64,000 nt of DNA from Paraburkholderia sejongensis (GCF_020880815.1 NZ_JAJITD010000002.1:62001-126000); one strand, 5' to 3'; shown: positions 1 through 10,800, numbered from the stretch's first letter. A program made the numbers and translations. The notes: generated from the sequence alone by a model not told the origin.

Positions 1-1565
1 TCGTCCGGGCGCAGCATCCAGTCGTCGCGCGAACCGATGCCCTCTTCCGCGAACTGGTCCGGGCCCCAGACCTTGAAGAACCAGTCGTCGCCGTATTCGG
101 CGTCGACCTTGCTCATCGCGCGGCGGAAGTCGAGCGCCTCCGCAATCGATTCCTCCACCAGCGCGGTGCCGCCCGGCGCCTCCATCATCGCCGCGGCGAC
201 GTCGCACGACGCGATGATCGCGTACTGCGGGCTGGTCGACGTATGCATCAGATACGCTTCGTTGAAGCGATGCTTGTCGAAGCGGCTGTTCTTCGAATCC
301 TGCACGACGATCTGCGAGGCCTGCGAGATGCCGGCCAGCAGCTTATGGGTGGAATGCGTCGCGTAGATCATCGCGCCGATGCGCGGACGGCCCGCGCCGA
401 TCGCGTGCATGTCCTGATAGAACTCGTGGAATTCGGCGTGCGGCAGCCACGCTTCGTCGAAGTGCAGCGTGTCGAGCCACTCGCCCAGCATTTCCTTGAT
501 CATCTCGACGTTGTAGACCACGCCGTCGTACGTGCTTTGCGTGATGGTCAGGATGCGCGGCTTCAGGTTCGGATTCTTTGCGAGCGCCTCGCGCGCGAAC
601 GGGTTCGCCTCGATCTTCTTGCGGATGTTTTCCGGCTCGAACTCGCTGCGCGGGATCGGGCCGATGATGCCGAAGTTGTTGCGCGTCGGCGTGAGGAACA
701 CCGGAATCGCGCCGGTCATCGTGATCGCGTGCAGGATCGACTTGTGGCAATTGCGGTCGACCAGCACGATGTCGCCCGGCGCAACCGTGCCGTGCCAGAC
801 GATCTTGTTCGACGTCGAGGTGCCGTTGGTCACGAAGAACACATGGTCGGCGCTGAAGATGCGCGCGGCGTTGCGCTCCGAGGCCGCCACCGGACCGGTG
901 TGGTCGAGCAGCTGGCCGAGTTCGTCGACCGCGTTGCAGACGTCCGCGCGCAGCATGTTCTCGCCGAAGAACTGGTGGAACATCTGGCCGAGCGGGCTCT
1001 TCAGGAACGCGACGCCGCCCGAGTGGCCCGGGCAGTGCCACGAGTACGACCCCTCTTCCGCGTACTGCACCAGTTCCTTGAAGAACGGCGGCGCGAGCGA
1101 GTCGAGATAGACCTTCGCCTCGCGGATGATGTGGCGCGCGACGAACTCCGGCGTGTCCTCGAACATGTGGATGAAGCCGTGCAGTTCGCGCAGGATGTCG
1201 TTGGGCAGATGACGCGAGGTGCGCGTCTCGCCGTACAGGAAGATCGGGATGTCGGCGTTGCGGCGGCGCACTTCGGTCACGAACGCGCGCAGCGCGACGA
1301 TCGCGGCCGCCAGTTCCGGCGTCTCGCCCTCGACCACCACGTTATCGACGTACGGCAGCAGTTCGTCGTCGTCGATCGACAGGATGAAGCACGATGCGCG
1401 GCTCGACTGCTGCGCGAACGAGGTCAGATCGCCGTAGCTCGTCAACCCGAGCACTTCCGCGCCTTCTTTCTCGATGGCTTCGGCGAGCGCCCGGATGCCG
1501 GAACCCGAGATGTTCTCGGAGCGGAAATCTTCGTCGATGATGACGACGGGAAAACGAAACTTCAT
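1..1565 (-). CDS. Ornithine/lysine/arginine decarboxylase (partial, C-terminus beyond window)
   Basis: This is a PLP-dependent basic amino acid decarboxylase of the large bacterial fold-type I family (SpeF/LdcC/AdiA), which makes a polyamine or diamine and consumes a proton. About 521 N-terminal residues are visible; family members are about 710-760 residues, so roughly the last third lies outside the window. The first ~130 residues look like the response-regulator-like wing domain (VVIIDEDF, SIDDDE). The PLP domain follows, with TNGTSTSNK near residue 247, HFDEAW near 368, and STHK near 405-408, whose Lys408 should form the Schiff base. The ATG is preceded by GGAG at good spacing. A terminator-like hairpin separates it from dcd upstream. 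Which amino acid is used cannot be told from this part; ornithine, lysine and arginine are all possible. Confidence 0.93.
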   Translation of the reverse strand, partial: MKFRFPVVIIDEDFRSENISGSGIRALAEAIEKEGAEVLGLTSYGDLTSFAQQSSRASCFILSIDDDELLPYVDNVVVEGETPELAAAIVALRAFVTEVRRRNADIPIFLYGETRTSRHLPNDILRELHGFIHMFEDTPEFVARHIIREAKVYLDSLAPPFFKELVQYAEEGSYSWHCPGHSGGVAFLKSPLGQMFHQFFGENMLRADVCNAVDELGQLLDHTGPVAASERNAARIFSADHVFFVTNGTSTSNKIVWHGTVAPGDIVLVDRNCHKSILHAITMTGAIPVFLTPTRNNFGIIGPIPRSEFEPENIRKKIEANPFAREALAKNPNLKPRILTITQSTYDGVVYNVEMIKEMLGEWLDTLHFDEAWLPHAEFHEFYQDMHAIGAGRPRIGAMIYATHSTHKLLAGISQASQIVVQDSKNSRFDKHRFNEAYLMHTSTSPQYAIIASCDVAAAMMEAPGGTALVEESIAEALDFRRAMSKVDAEYGDDWFFKVWGPDQFAEEGIGSRDDWMLRPD

Positions 1566-1576
1566 GGGCGATTCTC

Positions 1577-1620
1577 CAGAAAGAAAACGACCGCTGCGTT
1601 ATGTCGTAAGCGCAGCGGTC
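1577..1620 (-). terminator. Terminator-like hairpin between dcd and the decarboxylase
   Basis: On the minus strand a perfect 10-bp stem (arms 1589-1598 and 1611-1620, GACCGCTGCG) with a 12-nt loop is followed by the T-rich run GTTTTCTTTC. It lies after the dcd stop and just before the decarboxylase ribosome-binding site. It would end dcd transcripts, or could act as an attenuator for the decarboxylase. Confidence 0.6.
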
Positions 1621-1655
1621 ACCCGAATAGCTGATGGGTCAGGACGCTGCGAACG

Positions 1656-2225
1656 TCACGTTTTCGGCAACGTGACGCCGTGCTGACCTTGATATTTGCC
1701 GCCGCGATCCGCGTACGACGTTTCACAAATCTCGTCGCTTTCGAAAAACAGCACCTGGGCGACGCCTTCGTTCGCGTAGATCTTCGCAGGCAAAGGTGTC
1801 GTATTCGAGAATTCGAGCGTCACGTGGCCTTCCCATTCCGGCTCGAACGGCGTCACGTTGACGATGATCCCGCAGCGCGCATAGGTCGACTTGCCGAGGC
1901 ACACGGTCAGCACGCTGCGCGGGATGCGGAAATACTCGACCGTGCGCGCGAGCGCGAACGAGTTCGGCGGAATGATGCAGACGTCGCCCTTGAAATCGAC
2001 AAACGATTTTTCGTCGAAGTTCTTCGGATCGACGATCGTCGAATTGATGTTGGTGAAGATCTTGAATTCGTCGGCGCAGCGGATGTCGTAGCCGTAGCTC
2101 GAGGTGCCGTAGCTGACAATCTTCCGGCCGTCCTCGGAGACGCGAACCTGATCGGGCGCGAACGGCTCGATCATTTTGTGCGACTCGGCCATGCGCCGGA
2201 TCCACTTGTCGGATTTGATGGTCAT
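1656..2225 (-). CDS. dcd: dCTP deaminase
   Basis: Dcd deaminates dCTP to dUTP, feeding dUMP and thymidylate synthesis in the cytoplasm. The 189-residue length matches the family. The fold signatures are present: [10 protein letters not shown] near residue 40, the [11 protein letters not shown] stretch near 109-119 that shapes the nucleotide site, and [10 protein letters not shown] near 125-134, which holds the region of the catalytic glutamate. [10 protein letters not shown] is a typical C-terminus. The ATG start matches the usual Dcd N-terminus. It lies between the SodC-like gene and the decarboxylase on the same strand, but the 150-bp gap upstream and the hairpin downstream suggest its own transcript. 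Confidence 0.97.
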   Translation of the reverse strand: MTIKSDKWIRRMAESHKMIEPFAPDQVRVSEDGRKIVSYGTSSYGYDIRCADEFKIFTNINSTIVDPKNFDEKSFVDFKGDVCIIPPNSFALARTVEYFRIPRSVLTVCLGKSTYARCGIIVNVTPFEPEWEGHVTLEFSNTTPLPAKIYANEGVAQVLFFESDEICETSYADRGGKYQGQHGVTLPKT

Positions 2226-2381
2226 AGGTGAACGCTGCTCGACGTGAATAACTGATGGGGTGAAAAACGCGCGGCCAGCGCCCGGCCGGCCGGCGAAGGC
2301 GCTTATTTTACGCGATCACGAGAATGCTGCCGCCGATAGTGCGGCCTGCTGTGCCGCGAGCGGCGGCGGCCGTCGTGGCGC

Positions 2382-2918
2382 TCACTGCTGGCGGATCACA
2401 CCGCACGCCAGCGCGACGCCGGCGCCGTGCTGCGGATACGCATAGGGGTCGGTGGCGTCGTGATGCAGCAGGACCGCGCGCTGCAACACCGAGCGGATGC
2501 CGTCGAGCGAGACGTCGGGCGCAACGATGAAGCCGGTCGCCACCCCATTCGCATCCGCGTGGATATTGCCCAGATCGCCCTCGACGCGGGCGCCCGCTTT
2601 CAGGCGCTCGGCGGCCGGCGAAAACACCGGGCCGGCGCTGGAGCCGTCGGCGGCATTGCAGTCGCCGCGCTCGTGGACCTGCAACGCGTGGTCGCTATTG
2701 GGCGGCAGGCCCGCGAGATTGTAGGTAACCTGCACGCCGTCCGAGCGCTCGATGAAGCTCACGAGGCCGTGCGCCTGATTGCCCACGGTGGGCAGCAACT
2801 GCGCGTCGGCGCGCTTTTCCTGTGGTCTCAGGAATACGCCGCAGCCGCTCAGTAATACGCAGCCGGCAGTCAGAACGATGAACGCATGCACCGCCTGCCC
2901 GTCGATTCGTTTTCCCAT
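2382..2918 (-). CDS. SodC-like (Cu/Zn superoxide dismutase family) lipoprotein with degenerate metal site
   Basis: This is a 178-residue exported lipoprotein: hydrophobic segment at residues 11-25 and lipobox LLSGC with the acylated Cys at 26. The rest aligns by eye with bacterial Cu/Zn superoxide dismutase: VHERGDC near 81-87, GDLGNI near 114-119, RAVLLHHDATD near 147-157, and ACGVI at the end. Several metal ligands are replaced. The first Cu histidine of the HVH motif is Gln (LQVHE), the bridging His of GGHLDP is Val (AGPVFSP), and the His before GDL is missing. The second HVH His, the GDL Asp and the late His are kept, as are the two disulfide cysteines. Superoxide dismutation is therefore doubtful; a structural or copper-handling role is possible. 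The ATG at 2918 was chosen because it gives a complete signal peptide. Confidence 0.85.
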   Translation of the reverse strand: MGKRIDGQAVHAFIVLTAGCVLLSGCGVFLRPQEKRADAQLLPTVGNQAHGLVSFIERSDGVQVTYNLAGLPPNSDHALQVHERGDCNAADGSSAGPVFSPAAERLKAGARVEGDLGNIHADANGVATGFIVAPDVSLDGIRSVLQRAVLLHHDATDPYAYPQHGAGVALACGVIRQQ

Positions 2919-3085
2919 GCGATCCTCTTGCCGGCCTGGCAGCCGCCCCTGCGGCCGCCGAGCCGAACCTGTGAAGTCGACATGATACCGCGAGAGCACG
3001 CGCAAAAAGAGGCCCGCGAAGCCCCGCGGATCCTTTATGCAGATGGACTCGCGGGGGCTCGTGCGGGAACCCGTACGAATGCCGC

Positions 3086-4174
3086 TCAGGTGTTCTGCAC
3101 GACGATGTTCGGAAACTTCGAACTCATGTCGCGCGCGCGCTCGGCGATGTGGATCGCGACCTTGCGCGCGATCGACCGGTAGATTTCGGCGATCGGCCCG
3201 TTCGGGTCGGCCGCGACGGTCGGCTTGCCCGAGTCGGCCTGCTCGCGGATCCTGATGTCGAGCGGCAGGCTGCCCAGCACGTCGACGCCGTATTCCTTGC
3301 CCATCCGCTCGCCCCCGCCGGCGCCGAAGATATGCTCGGCATGGCCGCAGTTCGTGCAGATATGCAGGCCCATGTTCTCGACGATGCCGAGGATCGGAAT
3401 GCCGACCTTCTCGAACATCTTGAGCCCCTTCTTCGCGTCGAGCAGCGCGATGTCCTGCGGCGTCGTGACGATCACCGCGCCGGTCACCGGCACGCGCTGC
3501 GCGAGCGTCAGCTGGATATCGCCGGTGCCCGGCGGCATGTCGACGATCAGGTAGTCGAGGTCGTGCCAGTTGGTCTGGCGCAGCAGCTGCTCGAGCGCCG
3601 AGGTCGCCATCGGGCCGCGCCACACCATCGGATTGTCCTGCTCGATCAGGAAGCCGATCGAATTGGCCTGCACGCCGTGGCCGCTCATCGGGTTCATCGA
3701 CTTGTCGTCCGGCGACTCCGGACGGCCGACGATGCCGAGCATGGTAGGCAGCGACGGGCCGTAGATGTCCGCATCCAGAATGCCGACCGACGCGCCCTCG
3801 CTCGCCAGCGCGAGCGCGAGATTGACGGCGGTCGTGCTCTTGCCGACCCCGCCCTTGCCGGACGCGACCGCGACGATGTTCTTCACGTTCGGCAGCAGCT
3901 TCACACCCGGCTGCACCGTGTGCGCGGCGATCTGCTGCGAGACCTCGACGCGCGCGCCGGCCACGCCCGGCACCGCGCGCAACGCGGCGTCGAAGCGCTG
4001 ACGGACCGCGTCGAACTGGCTTTTCGCCGGGTAGCCGAGCACCACCTGCAGGCTCACGGTGTCGCCGTCGACGGCCACGTTGCGGATGTTTTTCGCGCCC
4101 GCGTAGGACGTGCCGGTGTTGGGGTCAGTGACGGCCGCGAGAGCGGCGTCGACCAAAGCCCGATCGATACTCAT
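3086..4174 (-). CDS. apbC: Iron-sulfur cluster carrier protein ApbC (Mrp/NBP35 family)
   Basis: This cytoplasmic P-loop ATPase carries and transfers Fe-S clusters to apo-proteins. The 362 residues comprise an N-terminal MIP18/DUF59-like domain (about 1-85) and a MinD-like ATPase domain with deviant Walker A GKGGVGKST near 109-117, Walker B-like LIVDMPPGTGD, and the CTNCGH pair (CxxC) in the C-terminal part that binds the bridging cluster in this family. The ATG at 4174 has GGAG six bases upstream; an in-frame extension to 4231 lacks support. It is divergent from the OmpA-like gene and next to metG, an order common in Burkholderiaceae. Confidence 0.95.
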   Translation of the reverse strand: MSIDRALVDAALAAVTDPNTGTSYAGAKNIRNVAVDGDTVSLQVVLGYPAKSQFDAVRQRFDAALRAVPGVAGARVEVSQQIAAHTVQPGVKLLPNVKNIVAVASGKGGVGKSTTAVNLALALASEGASVGILDADIYGPSLPTMLGIVGRPESPDDKSMNPMSGHGVQANSIGFLIEQDNPMVWRGPMATSALEQLLRQTNWHDLDYLIVDMPPGTGDIQLTLAQRVPVTGAVIVTTPQDIALLDAKKGLKMFEKVGIPILGIVENMGLHICTNCGHAEHIFGAGGGERMGKEYGVDVLGSLPLDIRIREQADSGKPTVAADPNGPIAEIYRSIARKVAIHIAERARDMSSKFPNIVVQNT

Positions 4175-4524
4175 TGAGACTCCGTGGGGAAGACGTGCGG
4201 CGCGGTGCGATGCGGTTACCGGATCGGCCACGCGGCGGAATTTGAAAGAAATTGTTATGCAGCGTTGCTTAAATCAGACCTGCCGTGCACCCTTCCGGCA
4301 GGCGGGACGCCTAAGGGTCGCATCGCTGCGGTTTCAGGCATTATTGTAGTGTCTGACGGCAACCGCTGCCCGAAGACCCTTCTTCGTTGTCGGACCGCGC
4401 GGAGAAAGGCGTAGCATTTCCGTCGCTCCGAAGTTTTCGAGTCGTTCGCTGTACAACGGTCACGTTCGCTGGATAGATTGACTGCTACCCGCTGGTTTAT
4501 CGCTTTACTCAAGAGGATCGAAAA
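4175..4524. other. Divergent intergenic region between apbC and the OmpA-like gene
   Basis: About 350 bases without a convincing coding frame. It must hold the apbC promoter (leftward) and the OmpA-like lipoprotein promoter (rightward). A TTGACT at 4478-4483 could be a -35 for the rightward gene, but no well-spaced -10 follows. I see no repeat or RNA structure worth naming. Confidence 0.4.
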
Positions 4525-5178
4525 ATGAATGCAAAAATCATGACTCGCGTCGCCGTGTTCGCTATTGCCGGCTCGTTTCTGGCAGGTTGCGCGACCCAAC
4601 AAGGCACCAATACGGCAGTCGGCACCGGCGTGGGTGCGGGCACCGGCGCGGCGCTGGGCGCCATCTTCGGCGGCGGCAAAGGCGCGGCAATCGGCGCGGG
4701 CGTCGGCGCGGCGGTCGGCGGCGTGACCGGCTACAACTGGGAAAACATCCGCAATCGCATGTCGGGCGCGACCAAGGGCACCGGCACGCAGATCACCGAG
4801 CAGCCGGACGGCTCGCTCAAGCTGAACATCCCGAGCTCGGTCACGTTCGACACCAGCAGCTACGCGATCAAGCCGTCGTTCGCACCGGTGCTCGACCAGC
4901 TCGCGCAAACGATGCAGCAGAACCCGGAAATCGTCGCATCGGTGGTCGGCCATACCGACAGCACCGGCTCCGCGCAATATAACCAGACGCTGTCGGTCAA
5001 CCGCGCGCAAAGCGTGACCGGCTTCCTGGCCCAGCGCGGTATCGCACCGCAGCGCCTGTCGGCCACCGGCATGGGCCCGAGCCAGCCGATCGCGGACAAC
5101 AACACCGAAGCCGGCCGCGCGGCGAACCGTCGGGTGGAAATCTATCTGCGCGCGACCGCCCAGCACGCCACGCAATAA
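4525..5178 (+). CDS. OmpA-family lipoprotein with glycine-zipper domain (YiaD-like)
   Basis: This is an outer-membrane lipoprotein of 217 residues. The signal peptide ends in a lipobox (FLAGC, acylated Cys about residue 22). A glycine-zipper segment follows at about 33-70 (GAGTGAALGAIFGGG, then AIGAGVGAAVGG). The C-terminal half is an OmpA-like peptidoglycan-binding domain: SSVTFDTSSYAIKP near 99, VVGHTDSTGS near 136-145, LSVNRAQSV near 151, and NRRVEIYL near the end, which carries the diaminopimelate-contacting Asp and Arg positions. It most likely tethers the outer membrane to peptidoglycan. The start has AGAGGA at proper distance. It appears monocistronic; a rho-independent terminator lies about 200 bp downstream. 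Confidence 0.92.
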   Translation: MNAKIMTRVAVFAIAGSFLAGCATQQGTNTAVGTGVGAGTGAALGAIFGGGKGAAIGAGVGAAVGGVTGYNWENIRNRMSGATKGTGTQITEQPDGSLKLNIPSSVTFDTSSYAIKPSFAPVLDQLAQTMQQNPEIVASVVGHTDSTGSAQYNQTLSVNRAQSVTGFLAQRGIAPQRLSATGMGPSQPIADNNTEAGRAANRRVEIYLRATAQHATQ

Positions 5179-5582
5179 CAGCAAGTCCGGAGAACCGGGA
5201 GCAGCCGGCCTGAGCGGGCTGCGCGCCCGAACCGCCCGGCGGCCGGGTTCCACGCGCCGCCGGACGGGTTTCCTGACGAAGCGAAAAAAATTTCGAACTC
5301 TGCCGGAAATCCGCGGTCTCTCTTTACGGTACGTGGTTGGCGAAGCCGCCACGTCACCATTCTCCTCTTGTCGTTGTTGCTCCGGGGTTGATCAAACCCC
5401 GGTTTTTTTTGCCCGCTCGATTCGTGTTTGTCCGACGCTTCGGGCCCGCGGCATCTCCAGTACCCTGCATCTCCAGCACCCTGCACCGCCCTGCCCGTCC
5501 CGCCTGCCGCCGCGCGCGCCGCGCCGGGCTTGCGCCCTGCTAAAATCCTCGTTTCGTCCCACCGCAGGCACCCCCGATCCTT
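5179..5582. other. Intergenic region between the OmpA-like gene and metG
   Basis: About 400 bases with no supported gene. It contains the terminator at 5382-5410 and a likely metG promoter region; TAAAAT near 5541-5546 could be a -10, with no clear -35. Short reading frames here have no homology that I recognise. Confidence 0.4.
5382..5410 (+). terminator. Rho-independent terminator
   Basis: A perfect 8-bp stem CCGGGGTT/AACCCCGG (5382-5389 and 5395-5402) with a 5-nt loop is followed by eight T residues. It probably ends the transcript of the OmpA-like lipoprotein gene, leaving a 3' untranslated tail of about 200 bases. Confidence 0.85.
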
Positions 5583-7730
5583 ATGTCAGCACCCGCCACC
5601 GATCTCACCGCAGGCGCGCCGTCCGGCCGTCGCCAGATTCTCGTCACGTCGGCCCTTCCGTATGCGAACGGGCAGATTCATATCGGCCATCTGGTCGAAT
5701 ATATCCAGACGGACATCTGGGTCCGGGCGCTGCGAATGCACGGCCACGAGGTCTACTACGTGGGCGCCGACGACACCCACGGCACCCCGGTCATGCTGCG
5801 CGCGGAAAAAGAAGGTCTGACGCCGAAGCAGCTGATCGAGCGCGTGTGGCAGGAGCACAAGCGAGATTTCGACAACTTCGGCATTTCGTTCGACAACTAC
5901 TACTCGACCGATTCCGACGAAAACCGCGTGCTCAGCGAAAACGTCTATCTGGCGCTGAAAGACGCGGGCCTGATCGACGCTCGCGAGATCGAGCAGGCGT
6001 ACGACCCGGTCAAGGAAATGTTCCTGCCGGATCGCTTCATCAAGGGCGAGTGTCCGAAGTGCGGCGCGAAGGACCAGTACGGCGATAACTGCGAAGTGTG
6101 CGGCTCGACCTACCTGCCCACCGAACTGGTGAACCCGTACTCGGTCGTCTCCGGCGCGACGCCGATTCGCAAGACCTCCACGCACTACTTTTTCCGCCTG
6201 TCCGATCCGCGCTGCGAGACCTTCCTGCGCGAGTGGGTCGGCGGCCTCGCACAGCCGGAAGCGACCAACAAGATGCGCGAGTGGCTCGGCGACGCCGGCG
6301 AAGCCAAGCTCGCCGACTGGGACATCTCGCGCGACGCGCCGTACTTCGGCTTCGAGATCCCCGGCGCGCCCGGCAAATATTTCTACGTGTGGCTCGACGC
6401 GCCGGTCGGCTACTACGCGAGCTTCAAGAACCTCGCCGAAAAGCGCGGCCTCGACTTCGACGCATGGGTGCGCAAGGGTTCGAAGGCCGAGCAGTACCAC
6501 TTCATCGGCAAGGACATCCTGTATTTCCACACGCTGTTCTGGCCCGCGATGCTCGAGTTCTCCGGCCATCGCACGCCGACCAACGTGTTCGCGCACGGCT
6601 TCCTGACCGTCGACGGCGCGAAGATGTCGAAGTCGCGCGGCACCTTCATCACCGCGCAAAGCGTGATCGACACCGGCCTGAACCCGGAATGGCTGCGTTA
6701 CTACTTCGCGGCCAAGCTGAACAGCACGATGGAAGACCTCGACCTGAACCTGGACGACTTCCAGGCGCGCGTGAACAGCGATCTGATCGGCAAGTACGTG
6801 AACATCGCGAGCCGCGCGGCCGGCTTCCTGATCAAGCGCTTCGACGGCCGGGTGCAGGACAGCGCGATGCATCATCCGCTGCTCGGCACGCTGCGCGCCG
6901 CGATTCCGCAGATCGCCGCGCACTACGAAGCGCGCGAGTACAGCCGCGCGCTGCGTCAGACCATGGAGCTCGCCGACGCGGTCAATGCGTACGTCGACAC
7001 CGCGAAGCCGTGGGATCAGGCGAAGGACCCGGCCAACGCGGTCGCGCTGCATGAAACCTGCAGCGTCAGCATCGAGGCGTTCCGGCTGCTGTCGCTCGCG
7101 CTGAAGCCGGTGCTGCCCAAGCTCGCCGAAGCGGTCGAAGCGTTCCTCGCGATCGAGCCGCTCAAGTGGGCCGACGCGAACCTGCCGCTCACTTCCGGCC
7201 GGCCGATCAACGCATACAAGCATCTGATGACGCGCGTCGATCCGAAGCAGATCGAAGCGCTGCTCGCGGCCAACCGCGATTCGCTGCAAGCCACGCCGGA
7301 AGCGGCGCCGGCCGACGCGAAGGGCAAGTCGAAGAACAGCGCGAAGGCCGACGCGAAAGCCGCCGCCGCAGCTCAGGACGACGGCTCCGGCATCATCTCG
7401 ATCGACGACTTCGCGAAGGTCGATCTGCGCATCGCGAAGATCGTCGACTGCAAGGCGGTCGAAGGTTCGGACAAGCTGCTGCAACTGACGCTCGACGTCG
7501 GCGAAGAGAAGACCCGCAACGTGTTCTCGGGCATCAAGTCCGCGTATCAGCCGGAGCAGTTGATCGGCAAGCTGACCGTGATGGTCGCGAACCTCGCGCC
7601 GCGCAAGATGAAGTTCGGTCTGTCCGAAGGGATGGTGCTGGCGGCATCGGCGGCCGACGAGAAGGCCGAACCGGGTCTGTACGTGCTCGAGCCGCATAGC
7701 GGAGCGAAGCCGGGCATGCGCGTGAAGTAA
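5583..7730 (+). CDS. metG: Methionine--tRNA ligase
   Basis: MetG charges tRNA-Met and tRNA-fMet. The 715 residues are the long form. The class I HIGH motif is HIGH in QIHIGH near residue 36. A zinc knob follows, CPKCGAKD and CEVCGS near 159-178. The KMSKS loop is KMSKSRG near 348. A lysine/alanine-rich linker near 575-600 leads to a C-terminal Trbp111/EMAP-like tRNA-binding domain ([13 protein letters not shown] near 611), which also dimerises the enzyme. The ATG at 5583 places the Rossmann core at the usual distance. The gene is alone, with a terminator after it. Confidence 0.98.
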   Translation: MSAPATDLTAGAPSGRRQILVTSALPYANGQIHIGHLVEYIQTDIWVRALRMHGHEVYYVGADDTHGTPVMLRAEKEGLTPKQLIERVWQEHKRDFDNFGISFDNYYSTDSDENRVLSENVYLALKDAGLIDAREIEQAYDPVKEMFLPDRFIKGECPKCGAKDQYGDNCEVCGSTYLPTELVNPYSVVSGATPIRKTSTHYFFRLSDPRCETFLREWVGGLAQPEATNKMREWLGDAGEAKLADWDISRDAPYFGFEIPGAPGKYFYVWLDAPVGYYASFKNLAEKRGLDFDAWVRKGSKAEQYHFIGKDILYFHTLFWPAMLEFSGHRTPTNVFAHGFLTVDGAKMSKSRGTFITAQSVIDTGLNPEWLRYYFAAKLNSTMEDLDLNLDDFQARVNSDLIGKYVNIASRAAGFLIKRFDGRVQDSAMHHPLLGTLRAAIPQIAAHYEAREYSRALRQTMELADAVNAYVDTAKPWDQAKDPANAVALHETCSVSIEAFRLLSLALKPVLPKLAEAVEAFLAIEPLKWADANLPLTSGRPINAYKHLMTRVDPKQIEALLAANRDSLQATPEAAPADAKGKSKNSAKADAKAAAAAQDDGSGIISIDDFAKVDLRIAKIVDCKAVEGSDKLLQLTLDVGEEKTRNVFSGIKSAYQPEQLIGKLTVMVANLAPRKMKFGLSEGMVLAASAADEKAEPGLYVLEPHSGAKPGMRVK

Positions 7731-7770
7731 CGCGCGAGCGCGCCGCCGGCGCGCGGCCTCCCGCAAGCAA

Positions 7771-7805
7771 AAAAATGGCACGCCTGAGGGCGTGCCATTT
7801 TTTTT
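7771..7805. terminator. Bidirectional rho-independent terminator between metG and tamB
   Basis: A perfect 10-bp stem ATGGCACGCC/GGCGTGCCAT (7775-7784 and 7789-7798) with a TGAG loop is flanked by A5 on the left and T7-8 on the right. It lies between two convergent genes and can serve both. Confidence 0.93.
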
Positions 7806-7871
7806 ACCGCTGCTGAGAGCCGCTGCCGAGAGAACCGCTGCCGCCGGCCGCTAAAGCCGGCAGCGCCCCCA

Positions 7872-10800
7872 TCACCACTTGAAGCGATCGAAGCGCCGCG
7901 TGTACAGCACATCGGCGCCATAGAACGTCCCGCCATACACGACCAGCGACCAGTAGCGCGTCAGATTGATGGTCGCCTTGATCGCGTTGCTGGCCGACTG
8001 CAAGCCCTGCTCGTAGCCGATCACGAGCCACTCGTTGATCGCCTTCGACACCATCACGACCTGCGGATCGGTAAGACCCACATCGCTGCGGCCGATCGAG
8101 AACTCGTCGAGCCCGACCGTCTCCGCGATCCGCTTGCCGGTCGCGCTGCCGAGCAGCGCGAGCGCGGTCGTCATCGTGCTCTGCTGGCCGAGGTTGTTGC
8201 CCTGGTCGGTGCCGTGACCGAACAGCAGCCACGACAGCTTTTCGTTATCGGGCACGGCCGGCTCCGACACCAGCCGCGCGACCGGCGCCTGCAGCGTGCC
8301 GGTCACCTGAACGCCGGCCTCGACCTGCTGGTTGCGGCGCATCGCCAGAATGTTGATGCCCGGATTCGTGACCGGCCCGTTGAACGTGAAGAAGCCGTTC
8401 TCGATCGCGAGCTTGCGGCCAAACGCGGTATAGGTCGAGCCCGGCGTCACGCGCACGTTGCCGACCGCGCGCAGCGGCGTGTTCGGCGCGCTCATCGCGG
8501 TGATCGTGCCGGCGAGGCCGAGATCCGCGCCCGCCGCGCGGAAGCGGAAGTTGTTGCCCAGACCAATCTCGATGTTCGCGCGCGGCGCAAACGGACTGGC
8601 CGGCTGCGTGCCGGCCTCGCTCGGCGGCGGCCGGCCGCCGGAGCGGGTGCCGTCCGGACGGATCACCACGACGTCGTCGCCGAGACTCGGCGCGGCCTGC
8701 TCGGGCAGGTCGAACAGCGCGCTATCGACCACGAACTTGCCGTTGATCGCCATCCCGCGCTCGGTGCCGCCGTTCGCGATGCTCGCGCTGCCCGACAGCG
8801 ACAGATGACGGTCCGGCGACGCGAACACGTCCAGCTTGTCGGCCACGATGCTGGCGGTCAGATCGGGCTCCGAGCCGTCGAGACGCACGCGCCCGGTCGC
8901 GCGCAAGGTGCCGCTGGAGCCGCGGAATTCGACCTGCTGGAAGTCCACCATGTTCTCCGACAGCGCGATGCGCACCACCCCGTCCTTCAGTTGCACGCCC
9001 TGGCTGACCACGGTCGCGGACAGATCGTCGCCGACCAGCGAGCCGGTCACGTTGGGCTTCGCGACGGTGCCGTGCAGCGCGAGCCGCAACGCGAGATGGC
9101 CGTCGAGCAGATAGCTCGGGCCGAGCAGCCCGCCGGTGGTGCGCAGCGACGGCACGTTCGCGTTCACGTTGCCCGACAACGCGCTCTGCGGATCGACGGT
9201 GAGCAGGCCCTCGCGCAACACCAGCGCCGTATGCGCATCGGCATCGATTACGCCGACCCGGCTCGCCTGCGCGTGAACCGTCGCGTTCAGCTGGTTGCCG
9301 CCGGTGAATTCGGCGCGCGCCCGCATCGCGGTGATCCCCATCGACGCCAGTCCGCGGCCGATTTCGACCGTCACGTCGCCGCTGCGCCGGCGCAGCTCGA
9401 TGTGACCGTTGGCGGTCGCGCCGAGCGAGAAGTCCCAGTCGCCGTCGAACACGAGATCGGTGCGCACCGCGGGCGGCTCGCCGGTGAGTTCGTGGCGCAG
9501 CTCCTGCAGCCGCGCGAGCGACACGTCGGTCAGCGTGCCCGCCGACTGGATGCGGCCGTGCTCGAACGCGAACGACTTCAGGCTCAGCACCGCGCCTTCG
9601 ATCGTCAGGCGCGTCGCGCCGAGCGTCAGATGCCCCGGCCCGGCGCTGACCGCGAGCGGCGATTCGAGGTTCAGCGCCGGCGTGCCGCGATTTTGCAGAC
9701 GCGTGACGCTGCCGTCCCAGCGCGTGCCGTCGCGCGAATCGGTCAGCTTGCCGTGCGCCGCGAGCGACAGATCGAGCGGGCGATCCTGCAGCTTGCCGGT
9801 CGCCGCGGCTTCGAGCGTATGGTTCGCGCGCGTGCCGGACAGCTTCGCGGTCAGCGTGTTCAGATCGACGCCGCCCGCGCTCAGGTTGCGTGCGTCGGTC
9901 GTGAACGCGAGCGCGCCGTTCGTGCCGTCGCGCAATTCGGCGTGCCCTTCCGCGTGGCCGACGCGGTTCGTGCCGAACGCGACGTTCTCGGCCTTGTAGT
10001 TCAGCGTGACGTTCGGATGCGCGAACGAGCCGGTCAGGTCGCCGTCGGCGGCGACCGCGCCGGCAAGGCCGAAGCCGAGCCGATCCAGTTGCGGCGCGTC
10101 GACCCGCAAGCGCAGCCGGTCGCCGGGCGCGCCGAAGCTGCCCTGCACATCGACCTGATTGCCCGCCACCGACAGATTCGCGCGGCTCGGCAAAAGCCGC
10201 GAGCCAGCCAGCTGGATCGTGCCGCCGCCGGTCAGCGGCAGGTTGTCGTAGACGCTCGGGCCGAGCTTGAATTCCGCGCGGGTCGTGAAGGTCGGCGCGA
10301 GCACGCCGGTCGCGCTCAGCGTCGCGTTCACGCGCGCTTCGATCTTGCGCGCCGGCGGCGCCTTCGGCGCGGCGTGCCGGGCGGGCGGCGTCTTGCGCGT
10401 CAGCACCTCGGTCTGCACCGCCGCCTTCGCGGTGTTCTTCGCGACCGCCGCGGCCTGATCGCCCGGGGCCGCGCTCTTCGCGCCGGCCGCGCTGCCGACC
10501 AGCGCGGCGGCCTGCGCCTGGCGCGCGCGCTGCGCGCCGTTGGTCGCCGCGGGTGCAGCGGCAGCCGCGGGCGCCGCGACCGGCGTGCGCGCCGGCATCT
10601 GCGAAGTCAGCGACAGCGGATCGAAGTCGGTCAGCTGCGCCTTCAGGTTGTAGGTCGAATTCGCGTCGTGCTTCAGCGCGCCCGACAGATCGATGCGCCC
10701 GCGCCCCGAAGTGACGCGCACGTCGTTGAAGCTGATTCGCGCGGGGTCGAACGTGATCTTGCCTTGCGCGCGCAGCGCGGCGGCCGGGTCGCCGAGGTCG

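Noticed and set aside
5586..7781. A 731-codon frame opposite metG
   Set aside because: Shadow of metG: Arg/Val/Asp-rich composition, no motifs, and metG is unmistakable on the other strand.
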